Positions 1 to 14,500 of a DNA stretch of 64,000 nt are shown one piece after another. This DNA comes from Panorpa germanica. Taxonomy: Eukaryota; Arthropoda; Insecta; Mecoptera; Panorpidae. A program made the position numbers and the translations under genes. The stretch's first letter is position 1; every line of letters begins with the position of its first letter. The notes under the pieces were generated by a model. The model did not search any database. It saw only the letters and a list, made by a program, of their open reading frames with translations, and was not told the origin of the DNA. The stretch covers positions 5,394,001-5,458,000 of the forward strand of contig OY783217.1 of NCBI GenBank assembly GCA_963678705.1, in the 5' to 3' direction.

Positions 1-3000
1 AAACAAATGCAAATACAGCAAAACATACGTATTAATAAAATAATATTAATGCTTGTTATTATAAAATGTTAATAATTAAATAAGTATATTGTGTTAAGAA
101 GATCCTAGTACCTCAACATTAAATTGACTAAAAAAGAAAGTACTCTAAATCGCTGGTGCACATTTGAAAACACCGTTAGAGTACATAAACTGAAAACTTA
201 GATCTAATGCCTTTCGAATATTCGCGGTTACTCATGCGGCGGCTAATAATACATAATACGGTATCATCATCATTCAAAATACAGCTCGGGGGAGTAAAGG
301 TTGAACAGTGGTTAGAGAAAAAAGGGATCTAAAAAGGATGGAAGGAAGAGTTTTACGTTATGTAAGTAATAAACTGCGAGTATAGTAACGGAAACTTTCT
401 GATAAAATTGACATTGAATAATAACTTGCCGTTGTCATTTTGATTGTTTACAGACGTGTTGTGGAAGCCTATAAATAAACGAATGGGAATTTCTAGTAAA
501 TGTTATTGATTAATAGACAATTGTTTTCAATTATCTATTATTAATACTTTAATCGATTTTAATTAAATAATAAAAGAAAATAATATAGTCAGTGTATATG
601 TATTATTTATCTAAATTATCTAACTTACTAAATAAACGTTCGATGCAATGTAATAGCTCTCTAACAGTGAAACACATACTTTTATGTTTAATGTTTAAAT
701 AAACAGGGCCATTACAAAAACGTTATACTTTTTTAAGTGTTATAATGGTCTTCTACTCTTTTTTTTTAAAGTCATATGGCATTTGGAGAAAGAAGAAGAG
801 GTACCCATCACATTACTAGTGAGCGAAAGTCAGGAATAGTGCCGCAGATCAGATTTCAATTTATTTCAGATTCAGTCGAAATGTAAACACTAAAATCTGA
901 ACACCCATTCTGTCAGATTTAAAATCGGATTCGAGTCGGATTGAATTCCGTTCATGTTGCGTTTTATATTATTTAAATAAAGATTCACACTTTTCCTAAG
1001 CCCTTTTATTTTCCATAATTCGGTGCTATTTGTCACGTTATATGTCACGTTTTGACAACGTACATTTATGGTCACTCAAATTATAATATATTTACATACA
1101 CTCGACATATATTTACATGCTACATAATGCTATAAATACATAGATAAACTAATTAAATCAGTCTCATAAATATAATTAATTAATCTAATAAATGAAATGT
1201 GTATATACGAATAAGCTAATTAGTGAAGTGCAGCAACAGCGATAGTTGGAAAATTGAAGTAGTAGTAAAGTGGTGGGGGTATTAGCTATATGTACTCTAT
1301 TTACATATACATACACATATATTAATAAATATTGTTGAATAACTTTACAAAGTTCACAGAGTGCAATCTCTCGTATAACATTGCTCTACCGCTGCGTTGC
1401 ATTTATGTAGCCGACTTTGCAGTTCGATTTTAGTACGAGACGCAGCGCATGCGTACTAAAACAAGTGTTGTAAATATTGTTGCGACTCTATTACCGCGAT
1501 AACATGAGTCCTGGTTCTGGCCTAGTGTAATAGCATTAGTGGAGTGCATACATGCATTGAGTAAATAAATATTTCACAGAAATAAATAAACACATGCAAA
1601 AATAAATAAAGTAAATTAAAATAAATTCTCATAACTTTGCAAAGAGTTTACCAACTGCAGTTTTAGAATGACTCTAAAATAAATTGAAATATTAATTGTA
1701 GCAATATTTTGGATATATTTTTAGAATCGATTAGTAAATCGGTCTGACAATTATTTTGTAGTTAAACAAAATATTTTTAAACCTGCATACCTTTGAAGTA
1801 TATAAAGAAGGCACTTTAATGAGGCTATAGTTAATGTTAGGTTATGTTTGGCAATTCTTCTTGTATGAATAAGTTAAAAATATAAAATTGAATAAACTTA
1901 TTACTTACTTCCGAATATATCATATCTATTGTTGACATGAACTCATTGTTTAGGTTATAAGAATAAAGGAGGTGTTTATATAGCATTCTAATCCAACTCA
2001 TTGGTACCACAACATTGTAACGTTGGTACTGCACAGGTGTACCACACTGCTATGTAAAATTTGTATAATCTCCAAGTTATTTCATTTTTTTCTGTTATGG
2101 TCAAATTAAAATATTCTAACTACTTTGCTTTAAGCACTGCGAGACTCATGTTTGAAGTGAAATAAGTGAATTATTGTTTCTATTGATCTAATGATTATTC
2201 TTTTAAACAGTTTGTAGTCAAATAAAACATTAGTGACTAATACTTAATATATAATTATCATGCTTCGGTTAATAGCAACAATTAAAAACCTCATTTTATA
2301 CTTCATGTTATCAAGTAAATTAATATAAAAATTGACTAGATCTCAGGTATTTTTTATCTCAGTTGGTTTTTGTTTTCTTAGCTGGTTCTTGCATACATAT
2401 ATAGTGACTTACACATCTTCAAAAGACTTGTGTATGTGTTCATCAAATATAAAACGAATTGGCTTTTACTTTTCTTTATAATCTATATATTGTTGTATAC
2501 ATTTTATCTTATCTATTCGATCTTCTTTATTTGCATACTGTACTGTACTGTCTGCATCTTACATATTTATCATATGTTAATGTATTTATTATTGATTTAA
2601 GTGTTGGAAATATCAACGACGACTATCTTCATTGACTCGGATGATATAAAGTGGAATGACGTTTCGTTTTATTCGGAAAATATGGTTATACATATACTAA
2701 TAAACAATCGGTATATGGTCTTAGATAGACTTATTTACACCTATATCGAATTTTAAAATAGTGTAAAACAAAATGTGTCCCTTATTTTTACAGTATAATT
2801 ATACAGTGTAATTTCTATCTTCGTAATCTTTTAGAATCTAGACTCATTATGGACTGAGAATGAATAAACCGCTAGCCAATTCATTTTAGTATCCTTCAAC
2901 TTACAAGTGATTGTCAATCTACTCTTGCTTAAAAAAAGTTGAAATATTTAAATCTACGACAAAATGAAAGAGCACTCTCTGTCTACCTATAAGGCAATAT

Positions 3001-3798
3001 TTCTTTTAAGTATTAGTAGCAACGATGCAATACCTTTTGTCTGTAATGGAAAAATATCTGCAAAAATATAGGAAATTCACAAGATTGCAAATATCGTTAT
3101 GTTTCGGACACCTGTTTAAGGCAAACCCCTTCTTAAGGCAAAAAACCGACGTTTTCTGAACAAATCTATTTCTAAAATTCCTAATTTTTAAATTCCCGAT
3201 TTTAATTAATTTTAATCAGAAAACAATATAATATTTATTGACAACACTATATATAAATTTATTCTAGTAATTTGGTATATGGACTATAGACGTATATTTG
3301 ATCCTATACAAACAGTATGATATAAAGGGTCCATGAGTTCACCCTGGGGTTGATGGGAGCAAAAGGGCTATAACTCCGCGTATCTAGTAGCTATATATAT
3401 ATATATACATATACAGCTAGCCACACTCTAGTAAAACTATAGGCGTACGTTGAACCCAGAGCCGGCTAAGTAGAGAGTCCCCGATTGGAAACTAACGACA
3501 GCAAAATTCGATTTTTATTATTTTAATTGAGTATTTTTAAAACAAATAGCTTATTTTAAAAAAATGCAATAGTTTAACCTAAAACATTACACCAAGATTA
3601 TAAATGTGATGTCGCGTTGTGCAATAACTATAAATCTGCAATGCGGAATTTATCTTAAAAAGTTTTATCAGTGTTTATAATATGTTATATTTTTATTACT
3701 CAATATTTACTTTTTCTCCACGCATTTATTATTAGACATAGTGGATTCAATTTGATAACAACCAGAAATGCAAATTATGTAGTTTAAATTATAATTAT
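1..3798. other. AT-rich upstream intergenic DNA, no gene seen
   Basis: I find no coding exon here. Open frames are short, AT-driven and lack recognisable protein motifs. A slightly GC-richer patch at about 1375-1520 contains a small hairpin (listed separately), and another at about 3325-3490 has no recognised content. A run of TA dinucleotides lies near 3393-3410. Part of this stretch could hold upstream regulatory DNA of Rgl, but nothing in it shows that directly. Confidence 0.6.
1428..1461. repeat. short hairpin (10-bp stem)
   Basis: The sequence TTTTAGTACG at 1428-1437 is exactly matched by its reverse complement CGTACTAAAA at 1452-1461, with a 14-nt loop that contains a GCATGC core. It lies in the GC-richer patch of the upstream region. 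It could be a regulatory dyad or the edge of an old repeat. Confidence 0.5.
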
Positions 3799-4132
3799 AC
3801 TAGCTGTCCCGGCCACGCGTTGCTGTGCCTAACGTAGCGCCATCTATTGAATATTTACTCAATCTAGTCAACAGATTTCGATTTACTCAACAGAATATTT
3901 ACTCAATCTAGTCAACAGATGTCGCCATCATCGTCGCCCGATGTCATATGTCATATACAGATAATTAATAGACAAATAATTAGCAATAAGATAAATAAAT
4001 TGAGATGTAAGGTATCCTATCTTTCAAGTTGGATCAAACTGGACACGGTGTACAAATTTGATTAAAATCGGTTAAGTAGTTTAGGAGTCCATCGCGGACA
4101 ACACAGTGACACGTAATTTATATATATTAAGA
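3799..4132 (+). mobile_element. retroposon-like dispersed repeat (RTE/SINE-type tail, uncertain family)
   Basis: The segment opens with ACTAGCTGTCCCGG followed by an ACGCGTTGCTGTG block. Near its end it has AAATCGGTTAAGTAGTTTAG, then a segment mentioning GGACAACACAGTGAC, and finishes in a short AT-rich tail. This layout (ACTAGCTG...ACGCGTTG...AAATCGGTT.AGTAGTTT) is that of common insect retroposon tails. A related minus-strand copy lies at 35150-35500. I saw no clear target-site duplication and no coding sequence. Confidence 0.45.
3849..3920. repeat. 44-bp tandem duplication inside the retroposon-like repeat
   Basis: A 28-nt block beginning GAATATTTACTCAATC starts at 3849 and is repeated exactly from 3893, giving a period of 44 nt. 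Both copies end in CAACAGAT. It looks like a simple local duplication within the dispersed repeat. Confidence 0.75.
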
Positions 4133-4639
4133 TAATGTTTTGCAATATCTAATTGCATTAATTATTGAAAATTTCTCATACTGTCTCATTTTTAAGATTA
4201 ATTTAAATTTGTGTTTGGAATATATATATTTTTAATAATAACAATTATAACACAAGATAACTACAATGCTCCTTTATAGAATATGAAGTATAACCAGTCT
4301 AAATATCAGGGTTGTATTCGTAGTCTGTAATATATTCATATATTTATCTATGTTAAATTTCTCTATCTTCCTCCGGTATATTCGTGTGTTCCACACTGAA
4401 GATCCAAGTACAACCGCAAAAAAAAAACAACAAAGAATAGTAATATGTGGTCGCCCTTATTTGACTTGTAAATAGAATTTTATAATTAATGCAATCGTAA
4501 CGACAATCACAATTAACGCGCAATGAATCGATATACAATACTCATAACAAGTTTTTAGTAATTTGTAGAACTTGCAATTCATATAATGTGGCGCCTTCTT
4601 TAATATTACAATTCCCAAATGTATAATATTGGTGTCTAT

Positions 4640-4830
4640 AGTCGTATTGCCTTATCTACTGCACTATACACGCTGTGTTCAGCTAGTTTTGGAAGCACTG
4701 GCAGCAGTCGAACAGGCACTAGACGCGCTGTATTCACCGACCGATCGACGACCGAACAGACCCATCAGTAACAGCCGGTTGCTCGCTCAAGTCAGTCCGA
4801 TATTGTTAGTGTAGGACTTCTAATGCTAAG
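4640..4830 (+). promoter_or_regulatory. candidate core promoter / transcription start of Rgl
   Basis: This is the only GC-richer block in the 2 kb before Rgl exon 1. It is CpG-containing and carries two arthropod initiator-type TCAGT motifs, at 4765-4769 and 4792-4796. No TATA box is evident at the right spacing. A start near 4792 would give a 5' leader of about 540 nt before the ATG at 5332, with at least one short upstream ORF (4823-4867, 14 codons plus stop). The open frame across 4629-4814 has no recognisable protein motif, so I treat it as non-coding. Placement rests on motif and composition only. Confidence 0.35.
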
Positions 4831-5331
4831 TAACATTTTGTCTATATCACCCAAGAAGGAAACGTAAACAATACATATTATTGATTACACAAAAGGTCAA
4901 GACTAATAAACTGTTATTAAATAAAGTAATTTTATAATAATTTGTGTTTAATTAAACGAACTAACAGTGTTTTTAGTGTGCGGGTAGCAAATCTAAATGC
5001 AACAAATGTTTGTAAGAGTTTTTCTATAAAAGTTAAATTCAATAATAATAGAAACAATCGTAAAAAGTTAGTGATAACGATCTAAAGTGAATATTTCCAT
5101 AAACGTTTTATCAGCAACAAACTAGTGATCCCAGTTTATAAAATTAGTTACGGGTATATTTATTTCAACAAATTTAATTGTTATGAACTGCTAAAATTTT
5201 TATTTATAATTTTAATCAAATGGTGACGAATTTTTTGATAAGATTTCACAGTTGATTTCGAGGTATAACCTTAACCTATAAATAAATCATCAATGTATTA
5301 GTTTTAATTTATATTTCTTAAAAATACGATT

Positions 5332-5547
5332 ATGTTTTGCCCAAATAATCCTGCGTTACAAAATTTGACGGAGAAAACAAAATTGTTGGCGCAAAAATGT
5401 CAAATGAAAGTGCAAGGACAAAGTCCGAAATATTCGTTTGGAAGAGATCAATCACCTAAATCGAAATTTTCTTTGTGTCCATGCAGAGGAATTTCTGCGA
5501 ATTCTAAAAATAATAAGAAAGTGCCACAGACTAAGTGGTATGTGAAG
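5332..5547 (+). CDS. Rgl: Rgl coding exon 1 (probable N-terminus)
   Basis: This exon gives 72 residues from an ATG with A at -3 and ends at a strong donor, AAG|GTAAGAG, in phase 0. That is the phase needed by the acceptor at 20249/20250. The peptide is basic and Lys/Ser/Gln-rich with a CPC motif near residue 50, and it has no domain I recognise, which fits the variable N-termini of RalGDS proteins. Base composition is clearly richer in G and C than the flanks. The alternative is a first exon further upstream or inside the long intron; a cDNA would settle it. Confidence 0.6.
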
Positions 5548-8500
5548 GTAAGAGAATTTCTTGTTCATTTATTTATTCTTTGAAAGAATTTTTATTTTAT
5601 TCTCCCTGTGAGAATCAATTCGGCTTTTTCCACTAATATTTTTCGTAAAATTTTAAATAGGTATAGGAGAAAGATTAAAAATAAACCCAATGTTGATAAT
5701 AATTAAATTCAATAACAAACAAATACATTTCAACATGATTGACAACAGAATGGCGGTTTATTGCGATGTACAATAATAATAACGCTAGAAGCGGTCGCTC
5801 CATTAAACCATGTCACTTTACGCCACTACCTTTGATTAAAAAAGGCGCAAATTTATATATAAAATCATATACATACATAAAATAATTATTTCTTAATAAA
5901 ATCAATTATACTTAAGATAAAACATTAATTTAATTTATTTCGAAACTACTTTGGCTGCCAAAATATTTTTACATTTATTTTTGAAATGAACCACTTAGCT
6001 AATGATTTAAATAAGCTGTTTAATATTACTTTGGTGAAATTCTTAAATTTTTATAATATAAAATTAACATATTACTGATATTATATTTATAGAAATTTGA
6101 GGTATGCGTATTTTCTTAAATTCTTGAAATAATTCAATGTCATAATGTTGTAGTAGTGTTCTATGAACTTGAGAAAGTATTTGTTTATGTATTTCTATCC
6201 TATTTATATTAGAGAGAACATTGAAATGCGATTAACATATTTATTATATTTGTTGTTAGAGGGATTACCATGAAGAGCTCTTTAAAATAGGGTATCTGCA
6301 GCGAATTCATTATAAAAAACATACGAGTACATGTCTTTCCATGTTAAATTGCAATATCAATGAAAAGAAATGATAAATAATTTGATTTTCTTAATGCTTC
6401 TTCTAGAGAAAGCCTCTCATTCTGGCGGCTTTCATTATTCTGTATCTTTCTTTTTGATAGAACAAATATTATTGTAAAATGAGTTTTATGTATACTTATA
6501 ATAAGATTCATACACAATAATGTTCGTTCTATCCTTAGATAAGGAGCGCACTCAACATGGGTTGCTAAATTTAAATAAGGAAAGTCTATCGTCTGCCCAA
6601 ACCTTTTCTAACTTTTACCTGGTAAATAAAACCTATTAGACCATTAATATTTTTTCGAATTCTTCGACATAATTAGGTGGACGGAAATAGAAACTTTAAG
6701 GAAATAATACTTTTGATTATTTTTTTAATCCTTCCGTGGTGCTGCCAGTTAATAAGCTTTATTTGTTTGTTAATTTGGAATAGTCATCAAATTTTTCCAT
6801 ATATCTAATTTATTTTAATTTTAAAATTCTAGAAATATGTGTACATATAACAATTAATAAACCTTTTAATTATTTTCCACGGAATTAATCAAAAGTTATT
6901 GATGTTAAGACTACGTATAATTAAATTTTAAATTGCACATTTTTTGAAATTAATTACTTATACCTACTACTTGACAGCACTGACAGTTTATAGGGGGATC
7001 CCCATTGGTAATTTATTTCTTAAATGTGTTTGTTCTATTACTCAACATTATTTATACGACCTTCATGACTTTGCTGTTAATATGTGATAATTTTGTAATT
7101 ACTTCTTCATAATTCTTAATTAAAAGATATTCCTCAAGGTAACTTAAATTGCAGGAACTTGCCTTTGTACTTTAAAGGAAGATCTTGACTTATATGTTAA
7201 AATATTATCGTTTTAGTATTCTTCCTTATTTCAATTTAATATTTTTAATGCGATAGATCTTACGACCAATTTTAGGAAGTCTTACTGACGATTGAATTTA
7301 TGAAATGAAAGCTTTAACATAAAGAAAAACCAATTAATTATGTCTAATGAAAGTCTTGTCTTTAGTGTGTGTGCAGCCTTACTAGGTTCTTTTAGACTTT
7401 GAAATATTTCTTTTTTTTAAATTAATAAATTCATTTTCTCCCTGTTCTATTTACATCTCTTTCTTTCACTTCTTGATGAGTGAGACACTTATTCAATAAT
7501 CAACTTTTCTTAAAGTTTACAAACTTATTTAGTATTTTGACGATTGTTGTATTTCAATTTCCCTAATGCTGCTTGCCATTTTCTTATCACGTGATCGTTA
7601 AAACATAAATAAGTTGTGTGATATATTTTCTCTAAATTATGACTGAGATATATTGGTAAATCATTACAAGGCAAAGTTTTATTGGATTGTTTATTGGTTT
7701 ATTGGGTTACAACGTACAACGTAAAATCTCGTTTTTAGATGGAACGTGCTTTATTATAGTGAAGTAGTGTTGTAGCAGTGTTTCTCAAACATAGCTTACA
7801 AATTAATGGCAAAGTAAAGCATATACGCGAAGGATAGTAATAATAATTTATATATTGAAGATTATAAAAATGTTGTGTTTTGCGGGGACTTAAATCCTTT
7901 TTCGATATTATAGATATTTTAAATTTCGCACTATTTTTGAACATATTGTTGTCCATTACTAACCTTACAGTTTGTTTTTTGTCACTATCATCACTTTACA
8001 CGAAAATATTATCTTTTTCTGTTGATTTAAAAATAACACCTCTTTTTGTAGCACCTTTAAAATGACCACTCTTGTTGAAAGTCACTATATTAAGAAGTTA
8101 GTTACTTGAAATATGTACTTCGTTGGACATAGAGTCATATTTACAATTGATTTTGAGGCAGGGCATCCGAAATTTGGTTACATTATGACAGTGGTTACAC
8201 AACGAAACAGTTGTAAACGTTATGTCCTAGTAAACATTTTGGAGTCACTTTGACATCATATTGGAGATGCGTATGATTTTTTTGTCATGAAAGAGTTCAT
8301 TTATAGTTCAGTTTCTCACAATTCTTCATATGAAATGTCTGTTTTATCGGCTACAGATGACAGAACCACTCTACCTGTCGGAATACAAATGAAGATAAAG
8401 TTGTTGCGAACTATAATTGAAGTGAGATAGTGATAGAAACGTCACAAAGTAGGGCACTTTACCATATTGTACCAATAACACCAATAATGTTTCTAAAGGT

Positions 8501-11500
8501 ATGAATTATCAATAGCGTTTATTCTGTGTATTATTGGAAATTCGTACATCTAACAATATTATTGCAAAGTTATTATTTACACCAAGTTAGTATTAGTTAT
8601 TAAAATCAAGTTGGTTTGTTAAAACATTTAGGGAATTTGCAATTTGTACGTTAAAGCGGGGTTTCTCCAGCGTGTCTCTTGTTCTCATGTTGATAATAAG
8701 ATGCATACGAATATCGAATTGAAATCCGGCTGGGTTATACCAGACATAAGATAGACTCAATATCTAAACAATTTCGCAATATCAATTTTCGTACGTCCCG
8801 AAGCTTGTTGTGTTTGTGGTATTACTATAATATTTTCCTTTAATAATTCTGTGGTTATATTGTAAATACATTTTGAAAACCATTGGTATACGACTATAGT
8901 GAGAATATTCACGAAACAACACGTGCTATGTCTGTAGCTACCAGCGATACTGATGTACCTTCTGAAGGGCACTTGAGTAAGAGCTAAGGGCACAAAGGCA
9001 GACAGGCTAGCTACTCTACTGTCTGCAAGACGGGTTTAATAATTTAGTATAATATTAGAAGCACCCTTAGGGATATCAGGTGGCGGGCCCAGTATAAACC
9101 TTGAGGAAAGTTATTACATTTCTGAACGTAATTAGCAATCTGTGTAATTGGATATTATTTGCTCATTTTGGTAAAGAAATATTTAGAAAATTAAGAGCTT
9201 CTAATTAATTGTTAATTATAATATGAAATTGAAAATTAATATGTGTTACACTTTAATTTCATCTTAAAGCGGAACAAACCGTAAAACGATTCCATTACTT
9301 AAGCCATAGTGTAGTGGCATACGTACTTGTATTTGTTTATTAAAGTACTTCAAAACATAAATAAGATAAAATAAATAAATATTGGCATAATGAAATAAAT
9401 ACTTCGATCTGTACAAATAAAATAAGATAAAAAAAATATTTGAATTGGAAAGCGCATTGCATTTTGAAAAAGTTTGTTATTTTTATTGCGGTAGGTCAAA
9501 TGATAAAAACTTATGTGTAATATTCGTTTAATCTCCTAAAAAAATTCTTTTATCTAAATGTTACACGGAATAAATATCTTACTATTGATCACTGAAGCAA
9601 ACCCGTGATATTTTCATTTCCTTTTCCTCTCTTATCTCGCGCTATACCGGAAGGATATGGCCATCCGGATATCGATAAAACTTCAACATTTCTGTTTCTC
9701 AATAATAGGCAAAATCTTTGTTTCGGTGCATTTATACTAATATCCATCGGTGGCCGTAGGAATGGACAAACGGGGCAGTTCCTCACAAAATTATATTTTT
9801 CGTTCTATCATATTTTATCGTATAATTACCTTCATTAATGAAATACGTTTTCTGTTTACTTATTTTGTAAGTCTATCAACAATATCACGTATGATTAACA
9901 ATTTTGTATGTTTTCATTAATTTCGTGGAAAGTGACGTCACAAATGAGATGACATATTTTACGACGCGTGTTAGAGACGTACTTAACTGTTGTTATGCCA
10001 AATAAGTTGTATTAGATTAATCTTAAATAAATGTTTACTTTATTTAATATATATTTCGTAATACTTTTTAAAAGTTATTAGTTTTATGATAACTGATGTT
10101 TAGTATATACATTTACATCAGTGGCGTTTATTCAGTATGTGTTGGAAATTCGCAGATTGGCGTAAAAATAAAATTTAGCCTAATTATATACATGTCTTAG
10201 TTATCACATGGCATGTAGTACATAAACAAAATTCGTTGTCACTTGTTACTCCTTATTTTATAAGACTAGTTGTATCGTACTATACCTCATGGTTTACTGG
10301 GGCTCTATTCCTGAGTTTGATCGAATCGAATATCGTTCACTTTTCCGCAAGAATCATTCGAGATAGGCATAAAAAATATTCCTGAAAATTATTCGAATAA
10401 TATCGGACTATGTGATTATACAAAAAAGAGAATATTTGCTCGATTGCTATTTATCAAACGAATTTCATTCGAACGATAATTTTTGTGATTCTGATTGGCT
10501 AGGACTATTTCCACCAAAAAATTTCTTTTTTAATTTTCTAACTTTTAAAGGTTTTAATACGTATGACAATGATGGTAGTAAAATTTTGTCACATATTCCA
10601 CTTTATTTAGTATTTAAAAAAAAAAAATTAATATTATTCATTGCAATTTTGTATCAAATTCACTTCTATAAAATTTGTCATAGATGCTGTTTTGCTCTAT
10701 CGCATATTTTAATGGAAAGATTTATATCAAAAGGAAAAATAAAGTGGGGTACTCATCTTTATCTGAGATCCAACACCTTGCCTTAATTTCCAAAATATAT
10801 TTATCACTAACTAGTATTTTTGATTTTTTTCTATATACTCTAACACACTATCAAAACGCATTGTACCCCACTGATAATATTTACCATAGTTGTATTATCA
10901 TATGTAATTTAGTTATATCTGTATGCTTAGTATTGTATAATTAATATAGACAACAACACATTTATGTTTATGATGTATGTGAATAATTCAATATTTGTTT
11001 TATGACGTCACGGTTGTTAAATACTCATTTGAATAATCGCAGCTTTAAAATAAATGTTACATTTAACATGTACAATGTAGTTTTAAATTCATTTTTAATT
11101 AATGTTTTAATCAACGTCTGCACAGGATAAAAATCTCGTAACCCTGTGTATGCAAATACACAATTTGTTTTCTCATTTCAACTCACTTCCTGCATATTCA
11201 CCTCTCTAAAGTTATATTTTTAGCGAACCCTTCATCTATAATTTATGTGTTTTCCCTCAACCCTTGTAACAGTATTTGACATAAACTAAATTTATATACT
11301 TTTTGTGGGTTTTAATTTTTTGTTACAGTTACAATTTTCCCCTAAAGCTAGACCTTCATTTCCGAGATATTTTAGTGTGTGTTGGTTTTTTCATTAGCTT
11401 TGTCAATTTATAACCTTTTTTTTTAGCGATCCATCTATTTTGTGTGTGACATACTCGTACAAACTTTCCTTGTACTGTCTACTTTTCCTCCACACTGTCA

Positions 11501-14500
11501 TATACATATACCCTTGTTTATAAATAGATTCCAGCAGTTAAACGAATCGATTCTTGTTCAAGTCTCTGCTCCGAGAACAGCGCTGGAGATGGATGTCGAT
11601 GCCCGAGGCTGGGCTCTGTTCATTCTTGTAGTATAGGTTATGTTTTATAGAACATATTCACTGAAGCACGTTATTGCGAAACATGTCCAGAAACATCACG
11701 TGCATACAGACATTTCAGAAAACAGTTCAGAAATAATTCTTGTCGTGAAATTGAAAAGAAAAGTATGTTTGCAACAACACATAGGTTTATAGAATTGACG
11801 CATTTTACATAAAAACAATGGCAGAGTAAGAAGTAGTGTGGGGCCCTTTGCTCTCACTGCAAATATATACAGTCGGAATTAACTTTTTTGTTATTAAGTG
11901 CTATCCATTAATTACGTCACAAGCAAAGGGAGCGGAGGGGGTTCACAAAGTGTGAAAAAACGTGATAATTAGGAAAGGAAACCGCATGTTTAGTGACGTC
12001 ACATCTATTCAAAAATTCGGCTTCCAAATGAAAAAAAGAGAAAACAAAACTAGACAAAAAAAATAGTATACATGCTAGTAGGTAGGATTATCTCGAGAAT
12101 AGCATAACATCGTGCTACCTACTAGCAAATGCATCACCATCTTAAGCCTGCTGCATATGTAGCGTGTTTTAACCCGGACGGAACGGCAATATCGTTTCAT
12201 ATAAAATGTATAGGAAAGTGCATACATCACGGGTGCACGGACGGGACGGGGACGTGGCGTTGAAGGAACGGGAAAAAATATCGTCGACGACGATGTTTAG
12301 CACGTCCCGTTCCGCGCGAGCCCCTAATACCACGTTCTGTCTCCGTCCCGTCCACGTCCCGTCCGGGTTAAAACACGCTACGTGTGCAGTAGGCTTTAAA
12401 CATCTCGCTGTGGTAAAGTCTATTTTCTATATCACGTCAAATTACTGCACTAATTGTGCAGCATATATACCTTGCACAAATACCATTGTCTAAAAATCAC
12501 AAAGAAACTAACATGAATGAATGAATATTATGCTTAGTTCCACAAATATTTACATTTAAAAAATAATGACTTGTGCAAATATAGTAGTACTCGTGGATAA
12601 ATTTCTACACCCCCCTTCATCCCTCCCCCCTTCTTACGTCAGCACTTGTGCATTATTAATTTCGTATCGAATAAATACGAAGTTGAAATCATTTGAACTC
12701 CGTCGCAAAATATATTTAATAAAACAACAATTTTGATGACGTCATATGTTTTGTTATGTGTATTTTTTATGAATAAATTACGTACAAGATGTTAGTCAAT
12801 AAAAATAAGGTTACTGATTATAAAGTCCATTGTGTATTAGGTTTATATTTATTTTTAATTTACTGGAAAATATGATATTGTTTTTATTTAACAGGGTTAT
12901 CATATTATTAATTGAAATTTCTTTTGTTCTCTTTAAGAATTTTCTTACACATGAAATTTTAAATGTAATTGTTTATTTGAATTGACGTAATTTCTTTAGC
13001 TTATTATACAATAAATTCTTTAAAGCGATTCTTGTGCAACGATAAGTTAATAGATGTCGTTACGATAGTTTTTTATTTTGAATTTAATGGTATGAAACTT
13101 TGCTAACTAAAAATATAATAAAGAATATGTTGTTTATTTATTTAAAGTTTGTGATACAACAAACTATAATTTTAATGCCATAGTATTGTTTTAACGATTG
13201 AGTTTATTAAATGTAATCTCTTCAATATGCCATAAAATCAAATCAAATATCACGAAATGCATAAATACTAATTTCTCATATTCTCTATGTTATTTTGTTT
13301 ATACGTTAAATCTTTAAAATGTAATATTCCTTCTTTGATCGATGCACATTAACCTAACAATAGAAATAGAATGAATACAAGGTTCCTGACATCTAGGTTG
13401 CGTTTATAATACGGTAGGCGTAATAAGAAACTGTAGTAATAACACATCAATCTTTTTCCCTGCGACATGACTTTCGTTTTCGTTTTATTTTTCCTTTTGT
13501 CACGGTTATGCACTAATGGTGGATTTCCGTCGTTGTCGTCTTGTGACTCATTCTGTTCATCAACAAAGAAAAGAGTGCGCGGGGAACTAGAGTTCGGAGA
13601 CCCATCGCGAAGGTACCGTGTTGATATTACACATACCTATGCATATGTAACTAGTAGCATATACTATTGTAGTTTATTTAATTATGGAAAACAAAATTAC
13701 GTCATTGTTGATGGTAAGACTAGGATAATGTTTTGCTATTTGTTTTATTTTTAAATGTTTTGTTATGTAAATTTGTTTTTAAATATCTATAAGCTATTGA
13801 TTGGTTCTATTTATAACTGTCTATAATTGTACATATTGTGTTCTTTTTCTATTTGTACAATTTCATTCATTTTAATAAAGTTTAACTTGAACTTTTTTGT
13901 ATTTTCTTTACTTTTTGTTTTATTGTACATTGGCTTACTCGATTTTATAACCTAACTTATGTCACTACTCATATTACATTACATTTCATTGTTTTATAAG
14001 AAAAGTCATTCAGGATTCTTAGAATATGATTTATTTCAATATGTCCATATCAGTTTTTTGTTCTAGAAAATGTACTAGTACGAAAATTATTGCTGGCTAA
14101 TGTTGCAAGAACCGAAATACGTTTCATGACTTTAAAAAGATACAGAACTAGTGGTCTACTACCAACATTCAAGTGTAGAATAGTGACGTAAGCAGTTAAT
14201 TTCGAGACTCTTTAAATTTTCACATTTAAAATGTATTTTGTATTAAAAATCATTAAAATGTTTCACTTGCAATCGCTTAATTCTTTAAAAATGACAATGG
14301 CATGTTAATTTCGAATTGCAAAGCTAGTTGGTTCAGGTTTACATATATCTTTACGCATATAGTAGCATATTTTAAAAATAGAATTGACATTTTATCATAC
14401 GTAGTTGAAGTCATGCAACATGTGATTATTCTTTGTTGTAGTAATTAGTAGATTCTTATTTACCTGTTCTCTAGAATGAAACTAACGAGGTACGGTAGTA

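Noticed and set aside
4629-4814. 61-codon frame over the presumed Rgl promoter
   Set aside because: It coincides with a GC-rich promoter-like block, ends without a donor, and shows no conserved motif.
9589-9838. Opposing 65- and 77-codon frames with a CPVCP motif
   Set aside because: One is the shadow of the other, and neither has further zinc-binding pairs or splice support.
10412-10944. Overlapping 124- and 86-codon plus-strand frames
   Set aside because: They are AT-driven (Phe/Ile/Leu/Lys-rich), have no domain, and overlap each other in different frames.
11442-11636. GC-richer frame ending near 11636
   Set aside because: Too short, no motif, and no matching splice sites in a phase useful for Rgl.
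13467-13612. GC-richer segment with an ATG-led frame and a GT donor, possible alternative Rgl first exon
   Set aside because: The ATG-led frame reaches the donor in phase 2, while Rgl exon 2 needs phase 0; the phase-0 frame has stops and no ATG. It could still be a non-coding exon, but nothing supports that.
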